From the NCBI GenBank assembly GCA_950295325.1, contig OX485809.1:19546144-19610143 (forward strand): DNA of 64,000 nt, written 5' to 3'. The position numbers and the translations under genes were made by a program. The notes beneath the pieces were generated by a model, which did no database searches, was not told where the DNA came from, and saw nothing but the letters and a program-made list of their open reading frames with translations. Within the stretch, counting starts at the first letter, position 1. Every line of letters starts with the position of its first letter. This document shows, one piece after another, positions 26,501 through 39,300 of this stretch. Origin of the DNA: Polytrichum commune (lineage: Eukaryota > Streptophyta > Polytrichopsida > Polytrichales > Polytrichaceae).

Positions 26501-29500
26501 TGTGTATTTAACCTACATACTTCCATTTTTAGCCAATTGTGTGAAAAGAGACCCTATTTAAAATCAACTTAATCTTCAAGTGCAATTTTTCTAATTGGTT
26601 GAATACCTTAATGTTATTGAAGATTTAGGTTCAAATACACAGCCTGAGTGCCCTTCAATACAAATACATGGTATTTTGATCATCAATGAGACTTTTGAGT
26701 GTTTTCATTATATCCTTGACATCAGATAATGTCCTAAATAAAGTTTTAAACCCCAAATTTTAAGACATGATTCTAAGACTTGGTGTAGGTCGTAGAAATT
26801 TTGTACCTATGTAGTACATTGAGCCCCTACGTCCTTTTAAGGGTTAAAGGTTCTGCACTGCAGTGGAATTTTTACAGATTGTCCCAAGAGGACCTTATTT
26901 AAAGGCAGAAAATCAAAATTTTAGTGGGTTTGTTTTGCAGAAAAGATTGTTGGAACAGCCACACCATTGACCCATGAGCTGGAGGAGTACAAGTTGAGCT
27001 GGTCTTTGTCTACAGGGGACAAGCTGATGATTTCAAGGCAGTTAGGTGCTGTTGACTGGGAACGACACCTGGAGTTCACCCTCATAACCTCCAGCCCGGA
27101 GGTAGGCTTGGTATGTTTTTATCCTGGTCCTACAAATCCTTGAAATAAACAAAACCAATTCCTCCTTATATTAGAGTTATCCTTTATACTTGACTTTTGG
27201 TCTGGAGTTGGTTGTTTTGCATACAACACCTTCCATACTCGCTGAAATTCGGGTGCATACTTGGAGGTTCTTATATTAGTCAATTGAGGGTGAAACTCAT
27301 TTTGGCATATTATTGAAATTGGAGCACCACCTCCAGGTCTGCACCTGCAGTGGAAAGGAGCTAATGATATGTATACAAAAAAAAACCTACACTGTATGAA
27401 AATCATAGGGCACCAACTCCTGATGAAAAACCCCATTGAGTTATCGAGTTTATTGAGTTTTTGTCCCACCCATTGCTGTATCCGTATCCCCAAATTCTCT
27501 TGTATCCATCCACTTTTTTCTTTCTGAATGCGGATATGGATGCATTCTCCCAGGGATCCGTTAGAGATGATTGTAACCCACGGTTATGGATTTAAACCTG
27601 ATTCTGCAGTAACCTTAAGGTACTCAACCAGTTTAAAAAGTGCACTTGATGACTGTGGTAATATTACAAAAGGTCCCTCTAGACATGTTTGAAACTGTAA
27701 GAGATACCATTCATCAAGGTTATCATTCATTAAGAATATCTTCCATTGCTCCAAAGAACAACAGCTGTGCCATTAACTGCAATTACAATCATCACTGTCA
27801 CATATGAGTATACTTTTATTTTCTCCTGGACAATAGAACATGTACTAAATAAAGTATACTCATTTATGTAAAATTTAAACCCATTAATATGAGAAGATTA
27901 TTTTCAAGACTAGACGAGGGCTTTTAAGAATTGCATATATAGATCATACACTAAGCCCCTGAGACCGTTAAAAGTATATTCTAATCGATGAGTTGTTATT
28001 TCAGGCACGGTTAGTGAATGGAAGGAAGTTGCAGTACGAAGTCCCAGGTGCCACCTTAGAGGACGAGGAAGGCTTCGTCACGCTCATTCGCTATAGCCCT
28101 CGAGCACCCCAAGGCAGGGCAACTGCACTTTTCAACTTCAAGATTTCGGCAATGGAAATTCATCCCGAGGAAGATGTGCTGCTTGTCCTTCTCCTGTGCA
28201 CGGCCACACTACGATCAATTGCCGATTTTGGAGGCGTAAGTTCTCATATGTACACCCGACGAAGAGCGAAGGAGGACAGACCAGGAATGAAGGACTGGGG
28301 ATCCGTGGTCCTTGAAAACTCGAATCTCCAACCAAACCTATCATGTTGGCACTTGAGCCAATTTGAGAACCGTGATGATGATGAGGGTGATGGAGAGAAT
28401 CTGCCAGGTACCTCTCTCTAAATAATTTGCTTTTCTTTAATAGAGTTATCCTTGGTCATAACATGAATCTTGGTCAGGAGTTGGTTATTTTGCATACAAC
28501 ACCTTCCATATGCAGTAAGTTTTTATTGTGTGCTTGGAGGTAGTGTGGTAGTTTGACCAAAGAGCATCCTATATTGGTTCACTGAGGGTCAAACTCATTT
28601 TGGCATGCCAAGAGGGGCTAAAACGAGTTTGTCCCTCAATGAATGGAAAGAGGTTGCTTGTCATTCAAATTCGGACACTACCTCAGAGCATGCAGCACAA
28701 GTGGAAAGAAATTATTGCTTTTGTATGCAAAACAACCGATAGAAAACCATAGGGGATGAACTCCTGACAAGAAGTCCCATTGAGTTAAAGCATAACTCCA
28801 ATCCCATTTTTCTTTTCTTTTCTTTAATTGCTTCAGATCATAGGATGCTTGCGTGGGGTGGACAAAGTATATCTATCCCATGCATTCATGAACATCCATA
28901 ATGTATTTACTACACCTGGATTCTTACTCGTTACTAGAGGTCCTGGAGTACAAACAACTGATTTAGAGTAAGGGCCGCTTTACACTGTGGCCAAGGACCA
29001 TGACGATGAACTGCAAGGGACCTTGAAACTCAGCTGAAGCCTGTACCATGGAAAATTAAAGTTCAATTTTGTGTGGCCATGGGCCTTCCAAGTGTTTTGT
29101 AAAGACAAACGTGACTGGGCTCGCATTCAAATGCTTTTTCATCGTCATCCTATTCATGTGGGTCCTTCTACAGAATAAGATATAGGAAATGAAGGGTTGT
29201 GAGATTTTGAAATGTCAGTCACCCAGTTTTGTGTTACTTCCACCTCTTTGAAGTGGGCTTGATGCAGATTCTGGTAGACTATGAAAAGGTTATCTATTGC
29301 ATGTCATGTAAGGCTCCATGTGTGTTTTCCATCCTTGGTCCAGTAGTCCCTGGAGCTCTAGTGTAAATTAAAATGGGAGGTATCAGCAGTTTCCAATTTT
29401 AGATTTCAACGGTCACGAGATCTCAAGATCTATCTTAAAGTACCCCCAAGGTATGGGTCCAATACCCAAAGTACTTCCTTGGTCGAAGTCAACCTTAGGG

Positions 29501-29930
29501 TGGGTTTAGATTACGATATGGGTCCAAGAAACTTGGGGTCCAAAACATCCCTTAATGGACCTTGTTTTTGGACTCAAGATTGGACCGAGTCTCAAAGACT
29601 GGTTTCTGAAATGAGGAATATTCTCATGAGCTGGGATCACTGAGCTGGTCTCCCTTGGACCTCAACCCTCTTGTATTCTCCTTGGGTTGAAGTTTTTGCT
29701 TTTGCTTGATAGGATGGCTTGATTTTGGAGTTTCTTTGGTATTGAACCCTAGTGTAAATCCACCCCTAGGATTTTTTGTTGTGGGAAAATTAATGACTTC
29801 AAAAATCCTTGCAGCTCGAGTTGGAGCAGCAAGCATGTCAAGCTGCAGGGCAGATGACTGGGAGGAGGGTGAACAAGAGGTTGGAACAATAGATCTACAA
29901 ACTCACATCCCGGCTTCCCATAGCCCATGA
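20530..29930 (+). CDS. GRDP-like protein (DUF1399), 11 exons
   Basis: Exons: 20530-20780, 21653-21788, 22015-22290, 22810-22956, 23691-24029, 24220-24627, 25342-25508, 25709-25833, 26941-27101, 28005-28407, 29815-29930. Every junction is GT-AG and the phases close on an 842-residue frame. The start has A at -3 and G at +4. Family hallmarks are SVDLVLAAKRLLGFL (exon 1), PPLDVQWVWHCHRLNP (about residues 114-129), DINLMWHAHQLAP (about 261-273), DYDNPLDRG, then a C2-like beta-rich middle (about 384-520), a STGDKLMI segment and RATALFNFKISAMEIHPEED near the end. GRDPs are plant proteins linked to growth and stress responses, and many end in a glycine-rich tail; none is seen here. The last exon is the least certain, because other frames and a later 3' acceptor (about 30087) are possible. 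Introns are 0.2-1.2 kb and contain MITEs. Confidence 0.9.
20928..21360 (+). repeat. Tandem duplication in GRDP intron 1, about 200-bp unit
   Basis: CCTGCCCACTTTGGTTTTGT and GGTTGAATCCAGAAATTGAG occur in both units (about 20938-21125 and 21139-21360). Short insertions and substitutions distinguish them. Non-coding. Confidence 0.85.
27165..27450. mobile_element. Intronic MITE-like repeat in GRDP intron 9
   Basis: It shares GAGTTGG.TGTTTTGCATAC and ACACCTTCCATA with the copy in intron 10. Its far end carries the loosely inverse ATAGGGCACCAACTCCTGAT. No target duplication could be fixed. Confidence 0.6.
28443..28795. mobile_element. Intronic MITE-like repeat in GRDP intron 10
   Basis: This is the second copy of the intron 9 repeat. 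The left end has GGTCAGGAGTTGGTTATTTT and the right end has the loose inverse AAACAACCGATAG...GAACTCCTGAC. The pair shows that one small element family entered two neighbouring introns. Confidence 0.6.
28972..29450. mobile_element. Possible family B MITE in GRDP intron 10
   Basis: The left end TAA|GGGCCGCTTTACACTGTGG matches family B ends. The right end is worn (AAAGTACCCC), so the boundary is uncertain. Confidence 0.4.
29498..29765. mobile_element. Short Harbinger-like MITE 50 bp before GRDP exon 11
   Basis: The left end GGGTGGGTTTAGATTACG and right end CTAGTGTAAATCCACCC are inverse, with TTA and CTA flanks. Its nearness to the last acceptor site may affect splicing or supply part of the 3' end. 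Confidence 0.65.
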
Positions 29931-31165
29931 GGTAGCCATCATCAAATTAAGAACACTTGTATGGACAAACATTGGACTGGAAGTGGGTGTCAAGGAAAAA
30001 TCTTTTCCATATTAAAAAAGCATCATCGTCCATTACCCAACAGTTTTCTGTATCATATTTGATACTAATAATTCTTTTCCTGCAGGGAGGGCTAACTGCA
30101 TTCCCTTCTGGTCTCACAGATACAGAAAGCAAGAGATTTGTTGGATAGGAATACTTGTGGTTTGAAGGATAACCAAGTTGAAGGGAACGGGGAATATTTT
30201 TACAGTAGAATATTTCGACAACGTTTTCTATTCAATCGATTGTGACTTGCTGTAGTAGTAAGTAGTCTAATGATGGAATCCTGGAAACCCTATGTGTTTT
30301 AGATTTCTATGTATATAGCTGCAGTGATGACATGTCAAGAGGCTTAGTTAGAAGCGCTTCTGAGCTAATCTTCAGCTTTGCGCATGCACAATTTTACCCC
30401 TAAAAAGCTCATGGGACTATTGAAACTTTGATTGTGCCTGTGCTTTTGGATTCTGATTTTGGATTTTCTTTTACCTTGGTTGTTATGAGAAGAGAAATTG
30501 GTAATTGTTTTCCCCAAAGCTAGGCTAGAGTTAATTGTCTCTGTACAATTTTATTTCTACCTTTCCATTACCTCATCTCTTCACAATTTTACTGTGACAT
30601 TTCCTGTACCTAGTTTTGGGTAATGTGTCAATTAAAAGCGATTGAGAATGTGTATCCAAAGAGCATAAGTGCAATTCGCAAGTCCTAGAATTGAAATTAA
30701 AAACCGATATGAAATGAAATGAAATTGACTTTAGAGTCCGGGAAGCCAACATGCTAATGGAACTGAGAGTATATCATGCATGTTTCAAACATGCTAATTC
30801 CCTAGAGTGGTGGAATGCAGTAGCTTCTGTGAGACATTGGTTAATGTCAACTTGATGGTTCAATCGATAGAGAGCCTTGAGGCTCTCTAATACCTACTAC
30901 ATTCACAAATAGTGATGGAAACTTATTTTTAATGGGGTTATATAGAAGACGTTCCAACACAAAATTTCAGCTGCATTACATGAGCATAAGTGGCATTATC
31001 TATTATCTCTAGAAATAGGGATAGTTGACCATCAACCGGTTTCAATGACAAGTCTATGATTTGAGGTGTGGTAAGCAACAATGATCTTGTATTGTGGTGG
31101 TGTCAATGGTTGCTTCAAGTGCAATTCACATTTGTATTTGAGAAAATCCTTGAGGTGGAGGTAAT
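29931..31165 (+). other. GRDP 3' region; no further gene recognised
   Basis: An acceptor-like TTCCTGCAG at about 30078-30086 is followed by a short open stretch to 30148, a possible alternative last exon. No other coding signal. Poly(A) sites cannot be assigned from sequence alone. Confidence 0.4.
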
Positions 31166-32060
31166 CTAGTTCCATTCTTTAATAAGAAAAGCTTCCTTGA
31201 AATCATCAAATGTGACTCTTTGACGGTGTTGGGTTGTCATGGGTTTCCTAGTGAGATAGACCCCATGATACTTTCCACATGGTTGTCGATTTGTGCCAGG
31301 TGTTAAATCCTTGTTTGGCAAGGTGTCATGAAAGTGATGTTGCTTCATTGACTAATCAAGAGGAAGGTAGGTGGCAAACCGTTGTTGAAAATCCATAGTG
31401 AGCTTAAGAGCATATAATCCTATGGGAAGTTCTCCAAATTCTGCCAACTGAATATGATAGGTAGTTGAACAATGCACTTCAACGTGAGACACCATATCCA
31501 TCTTCATGCCCTTCTCGAAAACCTTCCAATGTGAATATTTCAAGTCGCCTCCCCAAATTTTAGTGCCATATGTGAAAGTTGGAAGCACCAAACCCTTGAC
31601 TAGATGGGATTTGAGTTCCCAACACGTGGGAACTCAAATCCCAACACATGGGATTTGACTCCGATTACTACCTCTTTCCTTAAGGTGCCCGTCAATGTTT
31701 TCATATTTGCAATTCTTCACCTTTTACTTGGTGACTTAGAGTAACCATGTGAATAAAAACAATACCAAGGCATTTGTATTCACAAGTAATCTCAAGTTGG
31801 TACGTGTCTAGGTGAAATGCCTCCTTTTGTTATGGCCAAGGATCATGATTTTAGTCTTAGATGATTTGACTTCAAGGCTAGAAAAAGTACAAAACTCATA
31901 TAGCTTGTTCAGAAGCCTTTGTAGGATATGAAGGAAGATATATGCAATTGATCTTTGAATAGTTTGTTGAAGCCTCTGCATAGGTAAGCCACTATATGGA
32001 TGTTGAAGACAAGAACAAGTGAATCAAGTTGATGGCCATAGCATAGTACCCATCGTTTTA
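31166..32060 (-). pseudogene. LINE reverse-transcriptase C-terminal remnant
   Basis: Reading on the minus strand, frames jump but motifs follow LINE ORF2 order. They are KLYEFCTFSSLEVKSSKTKI (about 31840-31900), ITCEYKCLGIVF (the usual YKYLGI block), and TYGTKIWGGDLKYSHWKVFE with YHIQLAEFGELPIGLYALKL (31352-31591). A continuation lies at 31166-31348 (FDDFKEAFLIKEWN). Stops and frameshifts make it non-functional. The palm-domain catalytic block is not preserved. Assignment rests on remembered plant LINE motifs. Confidence 0.65.
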
Positions 32061-32547
32061 AAACACCCAAAGTTGTGATGGTTAGCAAATCCACATCGAG
32101 GTTGTAGCCACTTTGCTCATAATTGTCAGGGCTCGTGTGAACATCTTATACATTAGCAAAGTGAAGATTCTCATTGCTTGTTAACTGGTTATATAGATCC
32201 CCCGAGTATGTTGACTCTTGAGCTTAGAATGGTTAACATATTTTGAACACATAGTCCAATTTCTTTTAAACACGTCTTTTCAGTGTCCATTCTTAGATCC
32301 ACAACTAACCACACATCACTCAAAACACATGTATCCATATTGTTGCTATGTTAGATTTAGGCATGTCTACCTTACTTAAAAAACACTTTTTTTTTATCTC
32401 TTGCCTTAAGAGAGAGAGAGCCCTATAAGGCCTTCATGCTGTAAAACAAGACCGTGAACCTTAGAACTTTGCAAATAAAAAATCCTACTGTGAAGCAACA
32501 AACGAGCACAATGCATTGTGGGGCAGCTGCTGCAACTTCCTGGCTTA
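32061..32547. other. Dispersed repeat copy; no gene
   Basis: About 32095-32290 is the third copy of the repeat seen at 13.2 and 14.0 kb. The rest is low in information. Confidence 0.5.
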
Positions 32548-33051
32548 GGGCCACTTCACAAACGAGCCAAGAGCCGTGACCATGAAATTGTGAGAGCCCA
32601 AAAGAAAGTGTCCAAAGGCCGTCCCAACACACCTCCACAATCATGTAGTGTGGTCACGGACCCTCAAGTGTAGTGTGAAGTCATATGCGACTGGGCCCTC
32701 AACCAAATGCTATTTCAACGAATTTCTATTCATGCGGGTCCTCACACATGATAAAATAGAATAAACCAACAGTTGTGAACGTTCGGAGTGCCATGGTCTC
32801 CCGGTTTTGTGTTGGGCCTACCTCCAAGAAGTGATTTTTGAAAATAGTCCAAGTGACCATGAAACATGATCCATTGGATGCCATGTAAGAAGGAAGCCAT
32901 GTAGACTTTACCATCCATCTTGCATTCACATACTCCGTCGGTCCTTCAAGCGTAGTGTGAAGCGAACTTGCATGGGCTCTGCCTTTTCCAGCAATGAGAG
33001 TGCTTGAAGTGTATTGGTCACGGGCTCTCAGTCCCGTGTGTGAAGTGGCCC
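32548..33051 (+). mobile_element. Harbinger/Tourist-like MITE, family A copy 4
   Basis: Ends GGGCCACTTCACAAACGAG and GTGTGTGAAGTGGCCC, with a perfect TTA duplication. It is very close to the 12.5-kb copy in sequence and length, which suggests recent movement. Confidence 0.9.
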
Positions 33052-36000
33052 TTAACAAACGCGGCACCAATGTTTTCCTCCAGGCTGGGAAGCTTGGTTG
33101 GACCTACAAAATCAAGTGGACATACATTGTGGTTTGGGCCCACTTTTAACCAAAACTGCAATTTAATTTTACTTTTTAGTCTACACCCAACTACTCTTGT
33201 GGTTGAATTGAAGAGTGAATTTGACCTATTTGATCGCCCTCTTACTGGAGAATAAAAATAAAAATGATCATGGATTGTAGTGGAAAATTCGTCGAGTAGT
33301 TGCCTCCCATATACATCCTCTCCCATGCTTTGGCCTTGAAGTTCTCTCCTTGTGTGACATAGGACCGTGAACAAAATAAAGCCAAAGAAAGTAACTACAA
33401 CCATCGCAACTACCTCCAAACCACACATTGTGTTGTAGTTGGGGAATAGCCACTCGCATACGAAGAATGTATGATGTTTTGGAACGTAAAGGGCCCTCTC
33501 GCTATCTAGGAGCCCCCTTTTCGTGCACTTAATGTCAAGCAACCAAAAATGTTCAATGTCCTAATTGCAGAGTTCTAAGGTATGTGGGTGCTATTTGCTT
33601 CATTTTCCATGTTCTCCAACTTCTATTGATTAGGTTTCCAAGAAAAAAACCTATGTGGCACTTGCAAATCTACGCTGAAGCATCGACAAAAATTAGATTG
33701 GAAAACGGGCATCCCTTGATTACTTTATGGTGGAAGTGGATGTTTGTTGTTTCCTTAACCCTTAAAGGACATATGCTTTCCCGATACCACACCCAAAATA
33801 TCTTTTAAAATTCATTTTAAGCATGATTAACCAATTAATTTACATAGGCTCTATTCTAAAGAAGTATAGATCTTGCTAAGGTGCTCGATTTGGCATTCTA
33901 AAAACCCCATTTGGTGCAATGGAGTAGAAGTTTTGAACAAGATTCTCCCAAAATAATACCAAGCCCGTGGGGCTTGCATTGTCGTTTAAGGGTTAACTCA
34001 ATACATAGGTCTCCTCTGTATTGTGTTTGCTATTGAGAGTGGAGTAGTTCATAAAAATTTGAAGATGTAGTCCAATAACTTTTAAACATGTGTCACAATG
34101 GTGTGTTTCTTTGATATTCACCTAACCACACACCGATCAAATAGAAGTGTCCAGTTTATTTTTTTATTTTTATTTTTAAAAGCGATCGAATAACATCCAC
34201 ATACTTACATGTTTGTCAAACGTTCAACAACTCTCAAAATACAATAAGATGAAGACCAAATCACCTTCCTCGTCACAAATCCCGGCTTGCAATTGGTGAC
34301 AAATTTGTTGGTTTCTCATCGTCAGGTGCAAGTCATGACTTTCTACCGGAACACTTCACCTAGATGTTGGATGTTTTGGAACGTTGGACGTCTCCAAACA
34401 CTTTCTTTCACATGGCTACTTTTTCAAACATTGAATATTCCAAATCATCCGACGTTCGGCTTGTGCGAGTGGTATAAAAGTAAGAGTAGTTGTGGTTGTG
34501 CACCTTCCATCCTTATTCCGCAAAACTAGAATCAAAGTAAGCAAAGTATAACCATCAACCACCAAAATGGTAGTCGTGTGTAACTGCACCTTATGTATTC
34601 AACTTATTTTAGCATCCACATCTACATTCCGACTGTGAGGGTGCTACGAAATGGAATAAATCAATAAATAACCAACTTCGGACAATCCAAAGTGAATTTG
34701 AGCCTGTTGGCCCTACCTTGCTCAAGAATCCTCTTGGTGCAAGGTGGAGTTTACTGCCTACCTTGTGGTGGGTGGACTCTTGGCTTACTTATCTAGCTAA
34801 ATTTTTCTGTCAAGTAGAGAGAAGGTTTCACAGCGGGAATCGAACCGCCAACCACCCCATTAGGAAATGGGTACCTCTCCACTATCTCCTAGTAGTTTAG
34901 GGTCATCTCGGACCAGCTACGAAGTGGATATATGTTCAAGTAACATTTTCCTACAGCAGGAGTTGATGCAAGGTAAGGGCACCCGGCTTTACACTAGAAG
35001 GATTGAGAGGTGAAGAACAAAGCCTTCTCTTTGATAGGAAGCCTCTTGCGCATGCTTGTTCATTTAAATTCACTTTACACTTGACATTTTTTACAAGATC
35101 TTAGTCGAAATTCTAGGCTACCTCCATGAGGTAGCTCAAGAACATCTAGAGTTCATGTAGGCCAGGCAATGGGCTTCCAAACATTATGTGGCTTGTCACG
35201 ACTTCTTCTTTGATTAGTATCATCCCCCCCCCCCTGACATCCCACTTTGACCATGGTCACTTTACACTTGCTCAAACTTTTTGAGAGCTTTACAATTGGT
35301 CAAGCTCTCAATAGTTTGAGCTTTGGGTGAAAGATTGTCAACTCAGGTACCAAATTTCCAATAAATGCAAATTTGGGCTCTGAAATGGAGCTCTGGTACA
35401 AATTTAGAGGGCCCAAAATGTGGAAGTTATTTAATGGTATCGTAATTTGACACACTAGCAAATGGTATCGTGAGCTAGTGGTGGCTGACACGCTTCGACA
35501 CAACAGTTAATTAAACCTTAGGACTTGACAATTTAATCGTTTTTGACGAAACATCGCCAGTGGGCGGCCTAAATTTTCCAAAACAAACATTGCCAGTCAT
35601 AATTTTCACTACTTTTAACGTATGGATTCATTAATAAATTTCAAATGCATTTAAAAAAAACTAGATGGAACGGCTAAACCTTACTATTATAAGGCATACC
35701 TATAGATGAATTTCAGACTTCATCCATATTTTGAATACACTAGGCCCCCTTCAATTTGATGGTAAGCTCCAACTCGGCTACCTCAAAAATAAAAAAATAA
35801 AAAAATAAGATCGACACCAACTGGCCTAGAATCAGCCTCTTGTAATGCCTCCATGATCGCATTACTAGAAAAGAATCCTCATTCAAGCAGGCTTTATGGA
35901 ACAATCCCTAACCCCAACTCTTTGCAACAATTAGACGATCAACATCCATTCATTATGAGTCCAAACCGACTTGACAAACCAATGCTTGTTTATGAATGGA

Positions 36001-36780
36001 AGTTTCAGGAATTGGACTTATTGAAGACAATGCTTGTTTGCTTCTTTATTAAGTTATGCAAAGTAGCCGAGGTGGCGATTAAAAAGAGTACTTAAGTAAG
36101 GAACCGGTGTCAATACTACTACTATATAAGTAAGGTTGAACCGATTCGCACGCATCCAAATAATTAGCTTGGTTTATAGAGTTTATGCAACATCGATCAT
36201 CCTATATTGCAATAGAATGTATAATACGAGATTCTCCATTTAAGATTTTGAGGCGAGGATTTTGTGAAAGCTTTCATCTGCATATATAGAGGGATGATCT
36301 CGATCGGCTTCAACATCACGAGACCAAAGTAGTGACCACTCGATTTGTAGCGCAGTTAGTTAGTGCATCCTCTGATGGTGTCTGCACTCACTTTGGAGAG
36401 GCCAATGCTGCTTAATTTTCCCTCACTAGCTAGTAAGAAACATGGTCCTTTCTCATACAAATATGACACTGAACTGACACTTTTCAGCAACCACAACACA
36501 TGTCGGAGAAGTTGCAGCCATTGTGGAGAAGGTGTCATCTTGGACCAGTCCTATTATTTCGCAAACAGGATGTCAGAATCATGTTATGGTTTTAGCATAT
36601 GCAAATGTAAACTGCGACAGTAATTTATGATTATGGATAAATTTTTGCTGTAAATTTCAAAGGTATATATTTATATATATATATGTTTAGTTGATAGTTT
36701 TGCTTCTACTTCACCTCCGGCATCTAACGACCTACCCTCAGTAGGTGGACCACCTCCAAGGCTAGGCTAAGGGCAAGCAC
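33052..36780. other. No gene recognised; worn repeats
   Basis: About 33595-34160 resembles the repeat at 7.56 kb. A TAA|GGGCACCCGGCTTTACAC end at 34977 looks like family B, but its partner end is unclear. A poly-C run is at 35225-35235. The 174-codon frame at 33018-33542 (-) has no known domain. Confidence 0.45.
34815..34905 (-). repeat. tRNA-derived SINE-like fragment
   Basis: On the minus strand a B-box-like GGTTCGATTCC is preceded by a CCCATT/AATGGG hairpin and an A-box-like TAGTGGAGAGG. The anticodon-type loop is too short and the arms are imperfect, so this is not a working tRNA gene. tRNA-derived SINE is the better reading. Confidence 0.5.
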
Positions 36781-36869
36781 CTAGGGAATTGAATCTTGCA
36801 GCTCATGGTTTCCACTAAGAGGCCTTTATACATGATATACAAGGATTGCTCCAAAGCTTTCTATACGAA

Positions 36870-37385
36870 GGTCACTATTTACTGTCTATTACTCCCTCCG
36901 TCCCAAAATTATTGTCCAACATTTTGGGATATTAAATTCCGGGGAGTAGGACAACAATTTTGGGACGGAAGGAGTATATACTATGTACTATTCACTGTTT
37001 ATTGTCTATTTTTTACTTTTTATTTCCTAATATTTATTATCTATTGTTTATTATCTACTATTTACTATTTATTGTCTATTATTTACTATCTGTTGTTTAT
37101 TGTTCATAGTCTACTATTTATTATTTATTGTCTATTGTCTATTTATTATTTATTGTCTATTGTCTATTGTCTATTTATAGTCTATTCTTTTATATTTATA
37201 TTTATTGTTTATTGTTTATTATGTAGTATTACTATTTTTCTATTATTTATGTTTTTCTATTTACTATTTTACTATTTTATTATTTATTATTTACTATTTT
37301 GTTTATTATATATTATATATTATTTATTGTCTACTGTTAAATATTTATTGTTTACTATTTACTATTTTAGTGTTTTTATGTCGGG
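36870..37385. repeat. AT-rich minisatellite (TTTATTGTCTA-like)
   Basis: Degenerate units of TTTATT, GTCTATT and TTTACTA run for about 0.5 kb and are split by the Stowaway copy. Long open frames here, for example the one over 36796-37392, are artefacts of stop-poor low-complexity DNA. Confidence 0.85.
36892..36974. mobile_element. Stowaway MITE (Tc1/mariner type), 83 bp
   Basis: Terminal inverted repeats CTCCCTCCGTCCCAAAAT and ATTTTGGGACGGAAGGAG, flanked by TA on both sides. Nearly intact fold-back structure. These termini are the classical plant Stowaway termini. Confidence 0.95.
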
Positions 37386-39300
37386 TGAATGAAAGACACA
37401 CTTGTATGCGGTAATTGCTTCTCTCCCACCTTAGTAGTTAATGAGGAAGTGACTCACACCTAGATCTAGATCTTGAAGATTTATAAAACTAATTAAAGAG
37501 AGAGCATTCCTTCACGGAACTTTTCCATGGCAATGAAGTGACACAACTCCCACACATGTAAGGAAAACTGCGCAGAGCTCAAAACTCGAGCACAAAGCTC
37601 AAAACTCCGACACAAAAGTTTTTTATGTCGTGGCCGTATGTCAAAGTGACCCTCCTTCCTACTAGTGCCTTCTTCTCACCAGCTTCTTCAGCTCTCTGAC
37701 CTATTCATTCCATTAGAGCCCCATTAGAATTATGCATAAAAGGTCCCTCGAAGAGAAACAAAATTGTGGGTCCGGTCCTTCTTTAAGATAATCGATTCTT
37801 CTTCTAAGAGCTTGTTAGCTTCTCGTGTGTTGGAGCCTACTTGGAAAGTTCAAGTGAAACCTTCTTGGACCTCCTTTTTTCATCCCCAAAAATTTTGAGA
37901 AAATTTTAGGATCTTCGATAGGCTCTGTTGATTGGACCAACCATCACGAATCCCAAAACGGCGTATGTAAGGCTAACCTGGCCCACCCTTTCTAGAGGGA
38001 CAACCTACACTAATATGTGCAATTAGGGTTGCCTTCGTGAAGAAGTGGCCTCATTTACCCATGCAAATTAGGTTGGTTCAAAACCAAATTACAAAAACTA
38101 CGACTTTATTTATTCATCCGTATAACAACCACATGGGACAAGCATTAGTCTTGCATTTTGTTATTGTGGGAAAATTTCTTAAAATAGTGTTGAAATGTTG
38201 ATTAGCATGGATTATGAAAGCTAGATATAATCTATTTTGTTCAAGATATGCCCTTACTATTTATTAGTGTACTTTGATAAAATTGAATGCCCACACAAAT
38301 CTTAGACTTATACAAAAGTTTCCACTTCCTAAGGATTAGTGAATCCAAATCTCCTCTCCCCTGTATTTCCCCTTCAAGCTGTCTTCACAACATTTTGAAC
38401 CTTGGACAAATGTCAAAATAACTATAGTTAACTACATTTTTTTTTCCAATACATTGTAGAGAACAACTATAGTTAAGTAGAAAATATCTAGACAATTATA
38501 ACTATGTAACTAACTAAGTATAGTTAATTTTCTTCAGTTGAGGGTCATTAATATCCTCGGGCCATTAAGGATCATCAAGAAACGCCTTCATACAATCACT
38601 CATAGCGTTGGGTTCCAGAACAACCTCCGTGCACACTACCAGCACAAATAACGCACTAGTGACACTACAACACTGCAAGAAAATTCCGTGAATAGGTTGC
38701 ACTCGACTCTAGTTAACTAGATTGTTAGACATATGGAATTTAGAAGAACTATAGTGTACTGCATTTTTTGGCAGGTCAAATAACGAACAACTATCGAAAA
38801 GCAACTAGATAACTAATAGTTGAATTAGTTGGTTAGTTGTCCAAGGTCTGCAACATTTGCACGCGAACTCCAGGCTCGCCCCTCACCACCATGTTGCCCT
38901 CCACCATAGAAATCGCAATCATAATACATAATGAAGCCATCGATGTGGATATATAGAATATCCATGTACAAGAGAATTGCGAAAGTTGATGAATATGTAC
39001 AAGAGTACACCGATTATCCCAATTAGTATGGGTGGGCTAATAGTGAAGGTGATACTAAATTTCTATACGCTATGAAACTATTGCCACCGTTGTTCATCCC
39101 GACTCTATTCACTGAAAACATTATTCATAGTAGCACAGTTCATTGAGGGTACGGTCGCTTGGCACTGTTCACTGACAAGCATGTGGCACGCACTAATCAC
39201 AAGCACACGCTAAGTTTCTTGGAATCTATGGATAAATAAGCATGAATTTCAGTGTCGTTTGGTCAAAATTTCAGCCCTTGGTAACTTTGATATCCGGCTA
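37386..39300. other. No gene; repeat fragments
   Basis: About 37745-38010 is a partial copy of the fold-back arm (CTTGTTAGCTT...TGGCCCACCC). About 38440-38850 is rich in AACTATAGTTAACTA-type palindromes. About 38995-39290 repeats 13505-13800. Confidence 0.5.

Noticed and set aside
33018-33542. 174-codon frame on the minus strand
   Set aside because: It starts in a MITE end, has no known motif or splice context, and looks like chance.
34815-34905. tRNA gene
   Set aside because: The B box is good, but the anticodon arm and acceptor stem do not fold properly; better read as SINE-like.
36796-37392. 198-codon hydrophobic protein (Tyr/Leu/Ile-rich)
   Set aside because: Low-complexity translation of a TTTATTGTCTA minisatellite with no composition change at its ends.
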